A model generated the notes under the pieces. The model ran no database searches and was not told where the DNA came from. It worked only from the letters and a program-made list of their open reading frames with translations. A stretch of 64,000 bases of DNA from the NCBI RefSeq assembly GCF_018129965.1, contig NZ_JAFCKW010000013.1, positions 62,001-126,000 of the forward strand, read 5' to 3'. Positions 35,616-43,585 of this stretch are shown piece by piece (position 1 is the first letter of the stretch; the number at the start of each line of letters is the position of its first letter). The translations under genes were made by a program, and so were the position numbers. Source of the stretch: Bradyrhizobium diazoefficiens (GTDB lineage Bacteria > Pseudomonadota > Alphaproteobacteria > Rhizobiales > Xanthobacteraceae).

Positions 35616-36343
35616 TGCACCTCCTGACGAGTCCCGAAGCCTGGGCTGCGCTGCTCACCCTGACCGCGCTCGAGATCGTGCTCGGCATCGACAACATCAT
35701 CTTCCTGTCGGTGCTGGTCGCGCGTCTCCCGGCAAACCAGGCCAACCGGGCCCGGCAGATCGGGCTGGCGCTGGCGCTGGTCTTCCGCCTCGTTCTGCTC
35801 AGCCTTCTGTTCTGGCTGACCGGCCTGACCGCGCCCGTCCTCTCGCTCGGGGGATATGACTTCTCCTGGCGTGACCTCATCCTGATCGGCGGCGGCCTGT
35901 TCCTGATTGCCAAGGCGACCCACGAGATTCACGCCGCGGTCGAGCCGCCCGACGCAAAGGAAGATAGCCCGTCGGGCCGCAACGCCTTCCTGCTGGTGAT
36001 CGCCCAGATCATCGTCATCGACCTCGTGTTCTCGCTGGATTCGATCATCACGGCGATCGGTATGGCGCAGCAGATCGAGATCATGATTGCCGCCGTCGTG
36101 ATCGCCTGCGCCATCATGTACGTCTCGTCCGGCCCGGTGGCGCGGTTCGTGGCCGAGCATCCCACCACCAAGATGCTGGCGCTGGCCTTCCTGGTGCTGA
36201 TCGGCGTCGCGCTGGTGGCCGACGGATTGAAATTCCACATCCCGCGCGGATACATTTATTTTGCGATTGCATTCTCGGCGGTGGTGGAATTCTTCAACGT
36301 GCTGGCCAGGCGCAACCGCAGTAAAGCCGGCAACAAGACCTAA
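35612..36343 (+). CDS. TerC-family integral membrane protein
   Basis: 243 residues, about seven helices. Family signatures LEIVLGIDNIIFLSVL (about 17-32) and DLVFSLDSIITAIG (about 140) carry the intramembrane aspartates thought to bind metal. Members function in manganese efflux or metalation of exported proteins (MeeF/TerC) or in tellurite resistance; the particular role here is not known. It starts within the pcs stop codon and a second ATG follows directly, so the start could be 35612 or 35615. Confidence 0.92.
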   Translation: MMHLLTSPEAWAALLTLTALEIVLGIDNIIFLSVLVARLPANQANRARQIGLALALVFRLVLLSLLFWLTGLTAPVLSLGGYDFSWRDLILIGGGLFLIAKATHEIHAAVEPPDAKEDSPSGRNAFLLVIAQIIVIDLVFSLDSIITAIGMAQQIEIMIAAVVIACAIMYVSSGPVARFVAEHPTTKMLALAFLVLIGVALVADGLKFHIPRGYIYFAIAFSAVVEFFNVLARRNRSKAGNKT

Positions 36344-36355
36344 GGAGCTCAGGCC

Positions 36356-37330
36356 ATGACCAAAGCCGTCCGTGTCCACAAGGTCGGAGGTCCCGAAGCC
36401 CTGGTCTATGAAAGCATCGACGTACCGGCGCCCGTCGCGGGCGAGGTTCGTATCCGCCAGCATGCGGTGGGCCTCAACTTCATCGACGTCTACTATCGCA
36501 CCGGCCTCTACAAGGCGCCGGGGCTGCCCTTCATCGCCGGCAACGAGGCCTCGGGCGAGGTCATTGCCGTCGGACCCGGCGTGACCAATTTCCATCCCGG
36601 CGACCGCGTCGCCTACTACCACAATCTCGGCGCCTATACCGGCGAGCGCAACATTCCCTGGGAGAAGCTGGTCAAGCTGCCCGACCACATCACCTATGAG
36701 CAGGGCGCCGTGCTGATGCTGAAGGGGCTGACGGTCTGGTATCTCTTGCACAAGACCTTCAAGGTCGAGCCGCATCACCGCGTGCTGATCCACGCCGCCG
36801 CCGGCGGTATCGGTCTGCTCGCGTGCCAATGGGCGAGGGCGCTCGGCGCACACGTCATCGGCACGGTCGGCTCGCGCGAGAAAGCCGAGCTGGCGGAGGC
36901 CAATGGCTGCGACCACGTCATTCTCTACAACGAGGAGGATTTCGTCGCGCGAGTGAAGCAGATCAGCCGCAACGAGGGTTGCGACGTCGTCTATGACGCC
37001 GTCGGCAAGGCGACCTTCCCGGGCTCGCTGTCATGTCTCAAGCCGCGCGGCATGTTCGTCTCGTTCGGCAACGCGTCGGGACCCGTGCCGCCGTTCTCGA
37101 TCGCCGAGCTCAACAATCACGGCTCGCTGTTTGCGACGCAGCCCAAGCTCAACGATTACGTCGGCACCCGCAAGGAGCTGCTGGAAGGCGCCGATACGCT
37201 GTTTTCCGCCGTCATCAACGGCAAGCTGCACGTGCCGATCAACCACGCCTACGCGCTGAAGGACGCCGCCAAGGCGCATATCGATCTCGAAAGCCGCAAG
37301 ACGACAGGCGCGTCGATTTTGAAGCCGTAG
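36356..37330 (+). CDS. NADPH:quinone oxidoreductase, zeta-crystallin type (MDR)
   Basis: 324 residues, standard length. GroES-like N-terminus (VGLNFIDVYYRTGLY, PGLPFIAGNEASGEV), Rossmann motif IHAAAGGIGLLACQWA, then VGSREKAELAEANG. It lacks the zinc-binding residues, as in quinone reductases of the Qor group. Reduces quinones or enones with NADPH in the cytoplasm. AAGGAG of the start lies in the 12 bp after terC, so pcs-terC-qor form one operon. Confidence 0.92.
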   Translation: MTKAVRVHKVGGPEALVYESIDVPAPVAGEVRIRQHAVGLNFIDVYYRTGLYKAPGLPFIAGNEASGEVIAVGPGVTNFHPGDRVAYYHNLGAYTGERNIPWEKLVKLPDHITYEQGAVLMLKGLTVWYLLHKTFKVEPHHRVLIHAAAGGIGLLACQWARALGAHVIGTVGSREKAELAEANGCDHVILYNEEDFVARVKQISRNEGCDVVYDAVGKATFPGSLSCLKPRGMFVSFGNASGPVPPFSIAELNNHGSLFATQPKLNDYVGTRKELLEGADTLFSAVINGKLHVPINHAYALKDAAKAHIDLESRKTTGASILKP

Positions 37331-37348
37331 GTCTTCCGTTTTTGGGAT

Positions 37349-37437
37349 GTCGTCATGCCCGGGCTTGTCCCGGGCATCCACGTTCTTCGCGCCGGGCGTC
37401 ACGGCGTGGATGGCCGGGACAAGCCGGCCATGACGAC
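37349..37437. repeat. Long inverted repeat, GTCATGCCCGGGCTTGTCCC family
   Basis: 89-bp element between convergent genes: left arm GTCGTCATGCCCGGGCTTGT, right arm ACAAGCCGGCCATGACGAC, with inner CATCCACG / CGTGGATG. It can act as a bidirectional hairpin end for both flanking genes. Shorter relative at 21124-21146. Confidence 0.85.
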
Positions 37438-37448
37438 AGTGTGGAGGC

Positions 37449-38645
37449 TTACGCCACCAGCCGTGCCGCGCCCGCTTTCGTCAAGATCCCGTCGAGACAA
37501 TCGATCATCTCGGCGATCTCCGCTCTGGTGACGTTCAGCGCCGGCATGAAGCGGAGCGCGTCGACCTGGGGTGCGTTGAGGAGCACGCCGGCCTCGAACG
37601 CCTGGGCGACGATGGCAGGCGCGATCGGCAGCTTGAGGTCGAGTGCCAGCAGCAGGCCGCGCCCCCGCACGCCGCCGAGGCCATGCCGTGCCGAGACCTT
37701 CTGCAACTCGCTTTCCAGCAGCAGGCCGGTCTCCGTGACCGTCTTCAGGAAGTCCGGCTTGCCGACTTGCTCCAGCACCGCAAGTCCGGCCGCGCACATC
37801 ACCGGATTGCCGCAGAACGTGCCGCCCTGGTCGCCGTGCTCGAAGCAGGCGGCGCGCTCGTTCGCCAGCAAGGCTGCGAGCGGCACGCCGCCGCCGATGC
37901 CCTTGCCGAGCGTCATGATGTCGGGCGCAATGCCGGTGTGCTCGTAGTGGAACAGCTTTCCCGTCCGGCCCATGCCGGTCTGGATTTCGTCGAAGATCAG
38001 CAGAAGGCCATGCGCCTTCGTGAGCGCGCGCAGCTCCTGCAGGAACTGATCGGTCGCCGGCCACACGCCGGATTCACCCTGGATCGGCTCCAGCATCACA
38101 GCGACGGTGTTGTCGTTGATCAGCCGCTCGACCGAGGGGATGTCGTTGAGCTTGGCCTTCTTGAAGCCGGCGACCTTCGGCTCGAACAGCGGCTCGAACG
38201 CCTTCTTGCCCGAGGCCGACATCGTCGCGAGCGTACGGCCGTGGAAGCCGCCTTCGAAGCTGATGATCTCGAAGGCACCGTTCCTGTGCAGGCCGCCGTA
38301 TTTGCGAGCCAGCTTGATCGCGCCTTCATTGGCTTCCGCGCCGGAATTGGCGAAGAACACCTGATCGAAGGCGCTGCTGTCGATGAGCGCCTTGGCGAGC
38401 TTGAGGCTCGGCTCGTTGTAGAACGCCGGGCTCGGCGTCAGCAGCCGCCTGGCCTGCGCGGCCAGCGCATCCGCGACAACGGCCGGGGAGTGGCCGAGGC
38501 AGTTGACGGCCCAGCCCTGCACGAAATCGAGATAGCGCTTGCGGCGGTCGTCCCAGAGGTAGGAGCCGGCGCCGCGCACGAACACGGCCTTGGGCCGTGC
38601 GGTGATGTCCATCAGCGCGTCATACGGATGCGTGGCGTCGGTCAT
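37449..38645 (-). CDS. argD: Acetylornithine aminotransferase-like PLP enzyme (ArgD type)
   Basis: 398 residues. Class-III aminotransferase features: FANSGAEANEGAIKLARK (about 99-116), LEPIQGESGV (185-194), FDEIQTGMGRTG with D219-E220, and the PLP lysine K248 in MTLGKGIGGG. Length and the SGAEANE/GMGRTG style fit acetylornithine transaminase, which makes N-acetylornithine on the arginine route. A second, truer argD next to argF may exist elsewhere, so this could also act on succinylornithine or other omega-amines. GAGGAA precedes the ATG by 6 nt. Upstream lie a hairpin and an Arg-rich leader ORF (38691-38875), consistent with attenuation by arginine supply. Confidence 0.85.
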   Translation of the reverse strand: MTDATHPYDALMDITARPKAVFVRGAGSYLWDDRRKRYLDFVQGWAVNCLGHSPAVVADALAAQARRLLTPSPAFYNEPSLKLAKALIDSSAFDQVFFANSGAEANEGAIKLARKYGGLHRNGAFEIISFEGGFHGRTLATMSASGKKAFEPLFEPKVAGFKKAKLNDIPSVERLINDNTVAVMLEPIQGESGVWPATDQFLQELRALTKAHGLLLIFDEIQTGMGRTGKLFHYEHTGIAPDIMTLGKGIGGGVPLAALLANERAACFEHGDQGGTFCGNPVMCAAGLAVLEQVGKPDFLKTVTETGLLLESELQKVSARHGLGGVRGRGLLLALDLKLPIAPAIVAQAFEAGVLLNAPQVDALRFMPALNVTRAEIAEMIDCLDGILTKAGAARLVA

Positions 38646-38690
38646 GTCGAATTCCTCTGCAGGCGGGTGGAATCAGGGGCGCAAAAGCAG

Positions 38691-38719
38691 AAAGGCCGCA
38701 CCTTGCGGGTGCGGCCTTT
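38691..38719 (-). terminator. Candidate attenuator terminator ahead of argD
   Basis: On the minus strand AAAGGCCGCACC-CGCAA-GGTGCGGCCTTT forms a perfect 12-bp stem, followed by CTGCTTTTGCG, 28 nt after the stop of the Arg-rich leader ORF and 46 nt before the argD start. The segment CGCACCC (38707-38713) can instead pair with GGGTGCG inside the leader ORF (38770-38776), a possible antiterminator. Confidence 0.7.
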
Positions 38720-38747
38720 CTCGAAAACTTCAGCTGAATTCAGCGGT

Positions 38748-38837
38748 TCAGCGGCGTCGTCGGACATGGCGCACCCTCTCATCGTCGCGGGAGCGACGAC
38801 GGAGCATTTCGGTGCGCTGGTGGGTCCGGTTGATCAT
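38748..38837 (-). CDS. Arginine-rich leader peptide (29 codons, 12 Arg)
   Basis: ATG 38835-38837 to TGA 38748-38750. The peptide contains arginine at positions 4, 8, 13, 14, 15, 17, 21, 23 and 26-29, ending VRHVRRRR; codons include CGT, CGC, CGG, AGG and two rare-type CGA. No Shine-Dalgarno is present, but the predicted transcription start coincides with the ATG, so it may be translated from a leaderless mRNA, as known for rhizobial trpL. Together with the downstream hairpin it would sense charged tRNA-Arg by ribosome stalling. A shorter start at ATG 38805-38807 leaves 19 codons with 10 Arg. Inference from architecture only. Confidence 0.6.
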   Translation of the reverse strand: MINRTHQRTEMLRRRSRDDERVRHVRRRR

Positions 38838-38845
38838 GGGGCGCG

Positions 38846-38875
38846 TGCGTACAGCCGATTGGCGGGGCTTGTCAA
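38846..38875 (-). promoter_or_regulatory. Promoter of the argD leader transcript
   Basis: Perfect -35 TTGACA at 38875-38870, 18-bp spacer, weak -10 TACGCA at 38851-38846. The start would fall about 7-8 nt further, at or next to the leader ATG (38837). Confidence 0.5.
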
Positions 38876-38913
38876 GCGGGCGATTTGCGAAACACCCGCC
38901 CGGCGTGCATTGG

Positions 38914-39555
38914 TCAGGTCGGATGCGCGGCTTCTTCGGCGTCTTCGTCGCCCCAGTCTGCATCCGCGATGTCGCTGTCGATCAGCTCGCCGCGGATCAG
39001 CTTGAGCGGCGATGTCCAGTACAGCGCGATGTTGTGAAAGGGATCGGTCAGCACCTTGAAGGCCCACACCAGCCCGATGGTGACGTCGCGCGTGGCGAAC
39101 AGCTGGAGCATGCGGGCAAGGCCACCGCCGATGCCGATCGCAAGCCAGAGCGCGCCGACATGGCGGACGAAGTCGAGACGGCCGGCCGGCGGATCGAACA
39201 GCCCGAACAAAGTAGGGAACGCGTAGAGCGCAACCGGCGCGCTGCCCCACACTATCAGCAGGATGATCTTGCGGGTCTGGTTGTAGCCGACCTTCACCGC
39301 TTCCTTGTACTCGTTGCTGACATCGTTGACCGCGTCATAGCCGTTCGGCTCGAAGAAGAAATGCCCGGTCTGCCGCGTCAGCATCGCGAGCCAGCCGACG
39401 ATGCCGGCGAGCGCCGGATCCCTGAACAGGAGCGCATAGCAGGCGAGGAAGATGACGGCGCTGACCAGATGCAGCGCCTGGTTGACGGTGCTCTGGTGGT
39501 AGAAGCGGTAATCGTCGAAGCGCTGCATGCGCAGCATGTCCGGGAGGCGGCTCAT
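38914..39555 (-). CDS. Hypothetical membrane protein (213 aa)
   Basis: Starts at ATG 39553-39555, with GAGGA 6 nt upstream; the adjacent ATG 39556-39558 is the alternative. Contains about four membrane helices (ALHLVSAVIFLACYALLF, LAGIVGWLAMLT, IILLIVWGSAPVALYAF and VGALWLAIGIGGGLARML), with aromatic and His-rich connecting pieces (RFYHQSTVN, RQTGHFFFEPNGYDAVNDV). The C-terminus is acidic (DADWGDEDAEEAA) and probably cytoplasmic. The QTGHFFFEPNG motif looks conserved but I know no function. It lies directly upstream of the argD leader on the same strand. Confidence 0.8.
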   Translation of the reverse strand: MSRLPDMLRMQRFDDYRFYHQSTVNQALHLVSAVIFLACYALLFRDPALAGIVGWLAMLTRQTGHFFFEPNGYDAVNDVSNEYKEAVKVGYNQTRKIILLIVWGSAPVALYAFPTLFGLFDPPAGRLDFVRHVGALWLAIGIGGGLARMLQLFATRDVTIGLVWAFKVLTDPFHNIALYWTSPLKLIRGELIDSDIADADWGDEDAEEAAHPT

Positions 39556-39688
39556 CATCAATCCTCGCTCGCGTTGAAAGCAAGCGACGGTTAGGACGAG
39601 TCCGTGACCTCTGCGTGAATGCATTATAGTGTCACATTGCAACGCAGGCGTCCCCGCGCGAAGGCAGCGATGATCTCGCAGCAGGCAA

Positions 39689-40394
39689 TTACGGTACGCC
39701 GTATTGTACGAACGCGTCGGCAACGCCCGCATTTATCGCCTTCGCGGCCGCGATGTCGCGCTCGGCTCCATCGACGTCAACCTGCTTCCGCTTCGCAAGT
39801 CTACGGCCGAAGAGTGCGCTGTCGAGCGCGGGCTTGGCGTTGAGCGCGGCGTCGTAATCGGCGATCGCAGCATCGGCATCGCCGAGTTTGAGATAGGTGA
39901 GGGCGCGGCTGTCCAGCGTGTAGGGATCGTGAGGGCGCATCCGCAGCGACTGTTCGCGATCGGTCAGCGCCTCCTGCAACTGGCGCAGAATCGCATGCGT
40001 CATGCAGCGGGCGTTGAACACGCCAGCATAGCTCGCATTGGTCTTGATCGCGCGGTCGTAATCTGCCAGCGCCAGAGCGTAATCGTGCGCGTCGAAATAC
40101 ATGTTGGCGCGCGCGTCGAAATCGCGGTCGTTGTCCGGGACGAGTTCGAGCGATTTGGCGAAATCGGCGAGCGCGCGCTCGGCGTCACCCTTGCGCCGAA
40201 ACGCCTCGCCGCGGTTGGCAAACGGATTGGCCTGCAGCACCGCCGAGCAGCCGGCGAGGCGCTGGTCCTTATCCACCTTGACGCCGAAGCAGCATCGCCT
40301 GCGCCGCGGCGGGAAGGGACAGCGCCAGCAGGGCCAGGACGGTGGTGGTCGCATGCACCATGCAGCGGATGTCAATCTTTTGATGGAATATCAT
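39689..40394 (-). pseudogene. Exported TPR-repeat protein broken by a frameshift
   Basis: The mature part (39689-40294) codes for about four tetratricopeptide repeats (FANRGEAFRRKGDAERALAD, FDARANMYFDAHDYALALAD, TLDSRALTYLKLGDADAAIA). Directly upstream, in another frame, ATG 40392-40394 or 40359-40361 opens a textbook signal peptide (TTTVLALLALSLPAAAQA) that runs into a stop at about 40269. In the TPR frame the same DNA gives an implausible Arg/Pro string from a TTG start. A one-base change near 40295-40300 would join the two parts. Either a recent pseudogene or a sequencing error. Confidence 0.7.
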
Positions 40395-40427
40395 GAATTG
40401 CGACACTGAAACCATTGAGCCTCTGGC

Positions 40428-41459
40428 GTGTTTGTGATCGAACGGCGCCAATTGGTTCGAACCCGACGCTGGACGGTGAAGACCAAGATTGCGGGACCAA
40501 CCGGATCGTTTCAAACCTTGTCCGACACGCCTTACCCGATCGACCTCGACAGCATTCGCGGGGCGTTTCCGCCCGGCATCGAGGTGCCGCCCTTGTTGCT
40601 GGAGTTTGCAGGTTGGCTGAAGGGGCGACCCTGGGGCAGCGTCGGCTGCTTCTCCCTGCAAGGCCAGTTTTCCGATCACGCACCGATCTTCGACGGCAGC
40701 CCGTTACGCGACAGGTTTTCGCTATTCATGCGGCTGCCGGACGGCTCGGCCGTCGGCGGCTGGTATGGTGCGGGCCTCGATCGCGACGATCCGCCCATCG
40801 TCGGGCTGGGGTCGGAAGGCGATTATCAGCTGCTCGCACCGTCGCTCGACGCTCTGCTGGCGAAACTGACGTCGCAGCAATTCGACAAGGCTTGGCACGA
40901 TCTGCTGCCGCACGAGGACGTCGAGCCTCAGACCGCTGAGCTTGCGCAATGGCTCGCCCGGCAGGCGGCAGGCGACAAGGCGGCGTGCGAGGACGGTGCA
41001 GCGGAGTTGCCTGACTTCCGCGGCTTCGTGGAAAGATGGAGCCGGGATCGCGAAGACTATTGGGCCAATCACCGCCTGATGGCCGAGCTCGGCTGGCGAC
41101 TGGCCGCGCATCTGCCCAAGGGCAAGAACGCCTGGGATAAAACCAATTTCGAGGCCGCCATCGTCGGCAAGCAGTACGAGGCACGCGTGCTGACGCGCGG
41201 ACCGCAACCGTTCGAGGAAGCCGCCTCGATCGAATCCCTGCTGCGCGATCTGCGCGAGGAGATGCGCAAAGCGCAGCCCGAACTCGGGCTGTGGTATGCG
41301 ATGAATTTCGGGCTCTATGCCGACGGCCGCGTGATGCCGCGCTTCGACTATGATGCGCGTCCGATTATCGACGGCGAGCCGGCGCTGCAGTCGGAAGCGA
41401 AGGCCGATCTCGCCCGCGCGCCAAGGCCGGAGCGCTGGGTGCCGAAATGGCTGGCGTGA
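40428..41459 (+). CDS. Hypothetical protein with a YezG/DUF600-like C-terminus
   Basis: Up to 343 residues from GTG 40428; GTG 40434 or 40476 are other possible starts, none with a ribosome site. The N-terminal half (FPPGIEVPPLLLEFAGWLKG, then SVGCFSLQGQFSDHAPIF and SAVGGWYGAGLDRDDPPIVG) has the look of a SMI1/KNR4 (SUKH) fold. The C-terminal GLWYAMNFGLYADGRVMPRF followed by DYDARP recalls YezG/DUF600-type immunity proteins. These likenesses are by eye and weak. Soluble and cytoplasmic. No toxin gene is adjacent. Confidence 0.72.
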   Translation: MFVIERRQLVRTRRWTVKTKIAGPTGSFQTLSDTPYPIDLDSIRGAFPPGIEVPPLLLEFAGWLKGRPWGSVGCFSLQGQFSDHAPIFDGSPLRDRFSLFMRLPDGSAVGGWYGAGLDRDDPPIVGLGSEGDYQLLAPSLDALLAKLTSQQFDKAWHDLLPHEDVEPQTAELAQWLARQAAGDKAACEDGAAELPDFRGFVERWSRDREDYWANHRLMAELGWRLAAHLPKGKNAWDKTNFEAAIVGKQYEARVLTRGPQPFEEAASIESLLRDLREEMRKAQPELGLWYAMNFGLYADGRVMPRFDYDARPIIDGEPALQSEAKADLARAPRPERWVPKWLA

Positions 41460-41471
41460 TCGTCTCCACTA

Positions 41472-41550
41472 CGTCATTGCGAGCGTAGCGAAGCAATCCA
41501 GTCTGTCCGCGCGGAGGGATCTGGATTGCTTCGCTGCGCTCGCAATGACG
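41472..41550. repeat. REP-like palindrome, CGTCATTGCGAGCGTAGCGA family
   Basis: 79-bp near-perfect inverted repeat: CGTCATTGCGAGCGTAGCGA...AATCCAG and its inverse CTGGATTGCTTCGCTGCGCT...ATGACG. It lies between convergent genes; diverged sister copy at 17907-17988. Confidence 0.9.
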
Positions 41551-41557
41551 GATTAGC

Positions 41558-42883
41558 TCAGAACCCCGCGACGCTGCCGTGCAGGTCGTATTGATCCGCG
41601 CGCTCGATCTTCGCGGTGACGATCTCGCCGACGCGCAAGGGACGGCGGCTGGAGAGGTACACTGCGCCGTCGATCTCCGGCGCATCGGCCTTGGAACGGC
41701 CCTTGGCAACGGTCGGGCCGACCTCGTCGATAATGATCTGCTGGCGCGTGCCGACCTTGCGCTTCAGACGTCGGGCCGAGATCTTCTGCTGGCGCGCCAT
41801 CAGCGCGTCGTAGCGCGCCTGCTTGATCTCTTCCGGCACGGGACTCTCGAACGCGTTCGCCGTGGCGCCGGCGACCGGCTCGTATTTGAAGCAGCCGAGA
41901 CGATCGATCTCGGCCTCATCCAGCCAGTTGAGCAGATATTCGAAATCGGCGTCCGTCTCGCCGGGGAAGCCGACGATGAAGGTCGAGCGCAAGGCGAGAT
42001 CTGGACACTCCTCGCGCCAGCGCTTGATGCGGGCCAGCGTCTTGTCCTGCGCGGCCGGGCGCTTCATCGCTTTCAGCACCTCAGGGCTTGCATGCTGGAA
42101 CGGGATGTCGAGATAGGGCAGCACCTTGCCTTGGTTCATCAGTGCGATGACCTCGTCGACATGCGGGTAGGGATAGACATATTGCAGCCGGACCCAGGCG
42201 CCGAGTTCGCCGAGCTCGCGCGCGAGGTCGAGGAATCTGGCGCGAACCTCGCGGTCCTTCCACGGGCTCTCGGCGTATTTGAGATCGACGCCATAGGCCG
42301 AGGTGTCCTGCGAGATCACCAGCAATTCCTTGACGCCCGCGCCGACCAGCTTCTCGGCCTCGCGCAACACGTCGTTGGCCGGACGCGAGACCAGGTCGCC
42401 GCGCAGCTTCGGGATGATGCAGAAGCTGCAGCGGTTGTTGCAGCCTTCCGAAATCTTCAGATACGCGTAATGGCGCGGCGTCAGCTTGATGCCCTGCGGC
42501 GGCACCAGGTCGAGATGCGGATTGTGCGCCGGCGGCAGCGCACGATGCACGGCGTCGAGCACGCTCTCATATTGCTGTGGGCCGGTGATGGAGAGCACGC
42601 CGGGATAGGCCTGTTCGATCGCTTCCGGTTCGGCGCCCATGCAGCCGGTGACGATCACCTTGCCGTTCTCGGCCATGGCCTCGCCGATCGCCGAGAGCGA
42701 TTCCTGCTTGGCGCTGTCGAGGAAGCCGCAGGTGTTGACGATGACGATGTCGGCTCCATCATGCTTGCGGGCGAGCTCATAGCCCTCGGCGCGCAGGCGC
42801 GTGATGATGCGCTCGGAATCCACCAATGCCTTGGGGCAACCGAGTGACACGAAGCTGACCTTGGGCGCAGCCGTCTGATCCAT
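41558..42883 (-). CDS. rimO: Ribosomal protein S12 methylthiotransferase RimO
   Basis: 441 residues from ATG 42881-42883 (a TTG two codons upstream is the alternative). The N-terminal MTTase domain has C16, C52 and C81 for the auxiliary 4Fe-4S cluster; the radical-SAM motif CNNRCSFC (C148, C152, C155) follows, then the TRAM domain with EIDGAVYLS and LRVGEIVTAKIERAD. It adds a methylthio group to Asp of ribosomal protein S12. The SLGCPKALVDSE signature separates it from MiaB. Confidence 0.97.
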   Translation of the reverse strand: MDQTAAPKVSFVSLGCPKALVDSERIITRLRAEGYELARKHDGADIVIVNTCGFLDSAKQESLSAIGEAMAENGKVIVTGCMGAEPEAIEQAYPGVLSITGPQQYESVLDAVHRALPPAHNPHLDLVPPQGIKLTPRHYAYLKISEGCNNRCSFCIIPKLRGDLVSRPANDVLREAEKLVGAGVKELLVISQDTSAYGVDLKYAESPWKDREVRARFLDLARELGELGAWVRLQYVYPYPHVDEVIALMNQGKVLPYLDIPFQHASPEVLKAMKRPAAQDKTLARIKRWREECPDLALRSTFIVGFPGETDADFEYLLNWLDEAEIDRLGCFKYEPVAGATANAFESPVPEEIKQARYDALMARQQKISARRLKRKVGTRQQIIIDEVGPTVAKGRSKADAPEIDGAVYLSSRRPLRVGEIVTAKIERADQYDLHGSVAGF

Positions 42884-42994
42884 ATCCAAATCTGCCTGAT
42901 TGACGGGCTTGAGCTAGTCCCAATTGCTCATAATTACAACCCTTTGCAGGGCCTTCCGGCATGCTAAGGATGAACCGCCGGACGTGAGTGAGCA

Positions 42995-43585
42995 ATGAGC
43001 GCCGAACAGTCGCCGAAAATCGTGATTGTCGACGAGAGCCCGATCCGGGCCGCGATCCTTCAGGAAGGGTTGCGGGAGGCCGGGTTCACCCAGGTCGTCC
43101 ATATCAGCGAAATGCAGAGCCTGCTCGCCCGTATTTATGCGGTCGACCCCGACATCATCCTGATCGATCTCGAAAACCCCAGCCGCGACGTGCTGGAGGC
43201 GATGTTCCAGGTCAGCCGCGCGGTGCGGCGGCCGATCGCGATGTTCGTCGACCAGAGCGATTCTGCCTCGATCCAGGCCTCGGTCGAGGCGGGGGTGTCG
43301 GCCTATATCGTCGATGGGCTCAAGAAGGAGCGCATCAAGCCGATCCTCGACCTCTGCGTATCCCGCTTCAACGCCTTCTCCAAACTGCAGGAAGAGCTGG
43401 AGCGCACCAAGTCGCAGCTCGAGGATCGCAAGATCATCGAGAAGGCCAAGGGCATCCTGATGAAGGTGAAGAGCCTCAACGAGGACGAGGCCTACGTGCT
43501 GATGCGCTCGACCGCGATGCGCGAGAAGAAGAAAATCGGCGAGATCGCCCAGTCGATCATCACCGCGTCGGAGATGCTGAAATGA
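42995..43585 (+). CDS. nasT: Nitrate-responsive antiterminator NasT (receiver plus ANTAR)
   Basis: 196 residues. Pseudo-receiver domain (KIVIVDESPIRAAILQEGL to about 120) followed by a coiled linker and an ANTAR RNA-binding domain (about 132-190: LEDRKIIEKAKGILMKVKSL, then EAYVLMRSTAM). NasT binds leader RNA of nitrate-assimilation operons and prevents termination; without nitrate it is held by NasS. In B. diazoefficiens the pair also controls nosZ. The stop overlaps the nasS start (ATGA), so the two are coupled 1:1. Confidence 0.94.
   Translation: MSAEQSPKIVIVDESPIRAAILQEGLREAGFTQVVHISEMQSLLARIYAVDPDIILIDLENPSRDVLEAMFQVSRAVRRPIAMFVDQSDSASIQASVEAGVSAYIVDGLKKERIKPILDLCVSRFNAFSKLQEELERTKSQLEDRKIIEKAKGILMKVKSLNEDEAYVLMRSTAMREKKKIGEIAQSIITASEMLK

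Noticed and set aside
41579..42847. 422-codon plus-strand frame opposite rimO
   Set aside because: Shadow frame; rimO cysteine motifs fix the coding strand.
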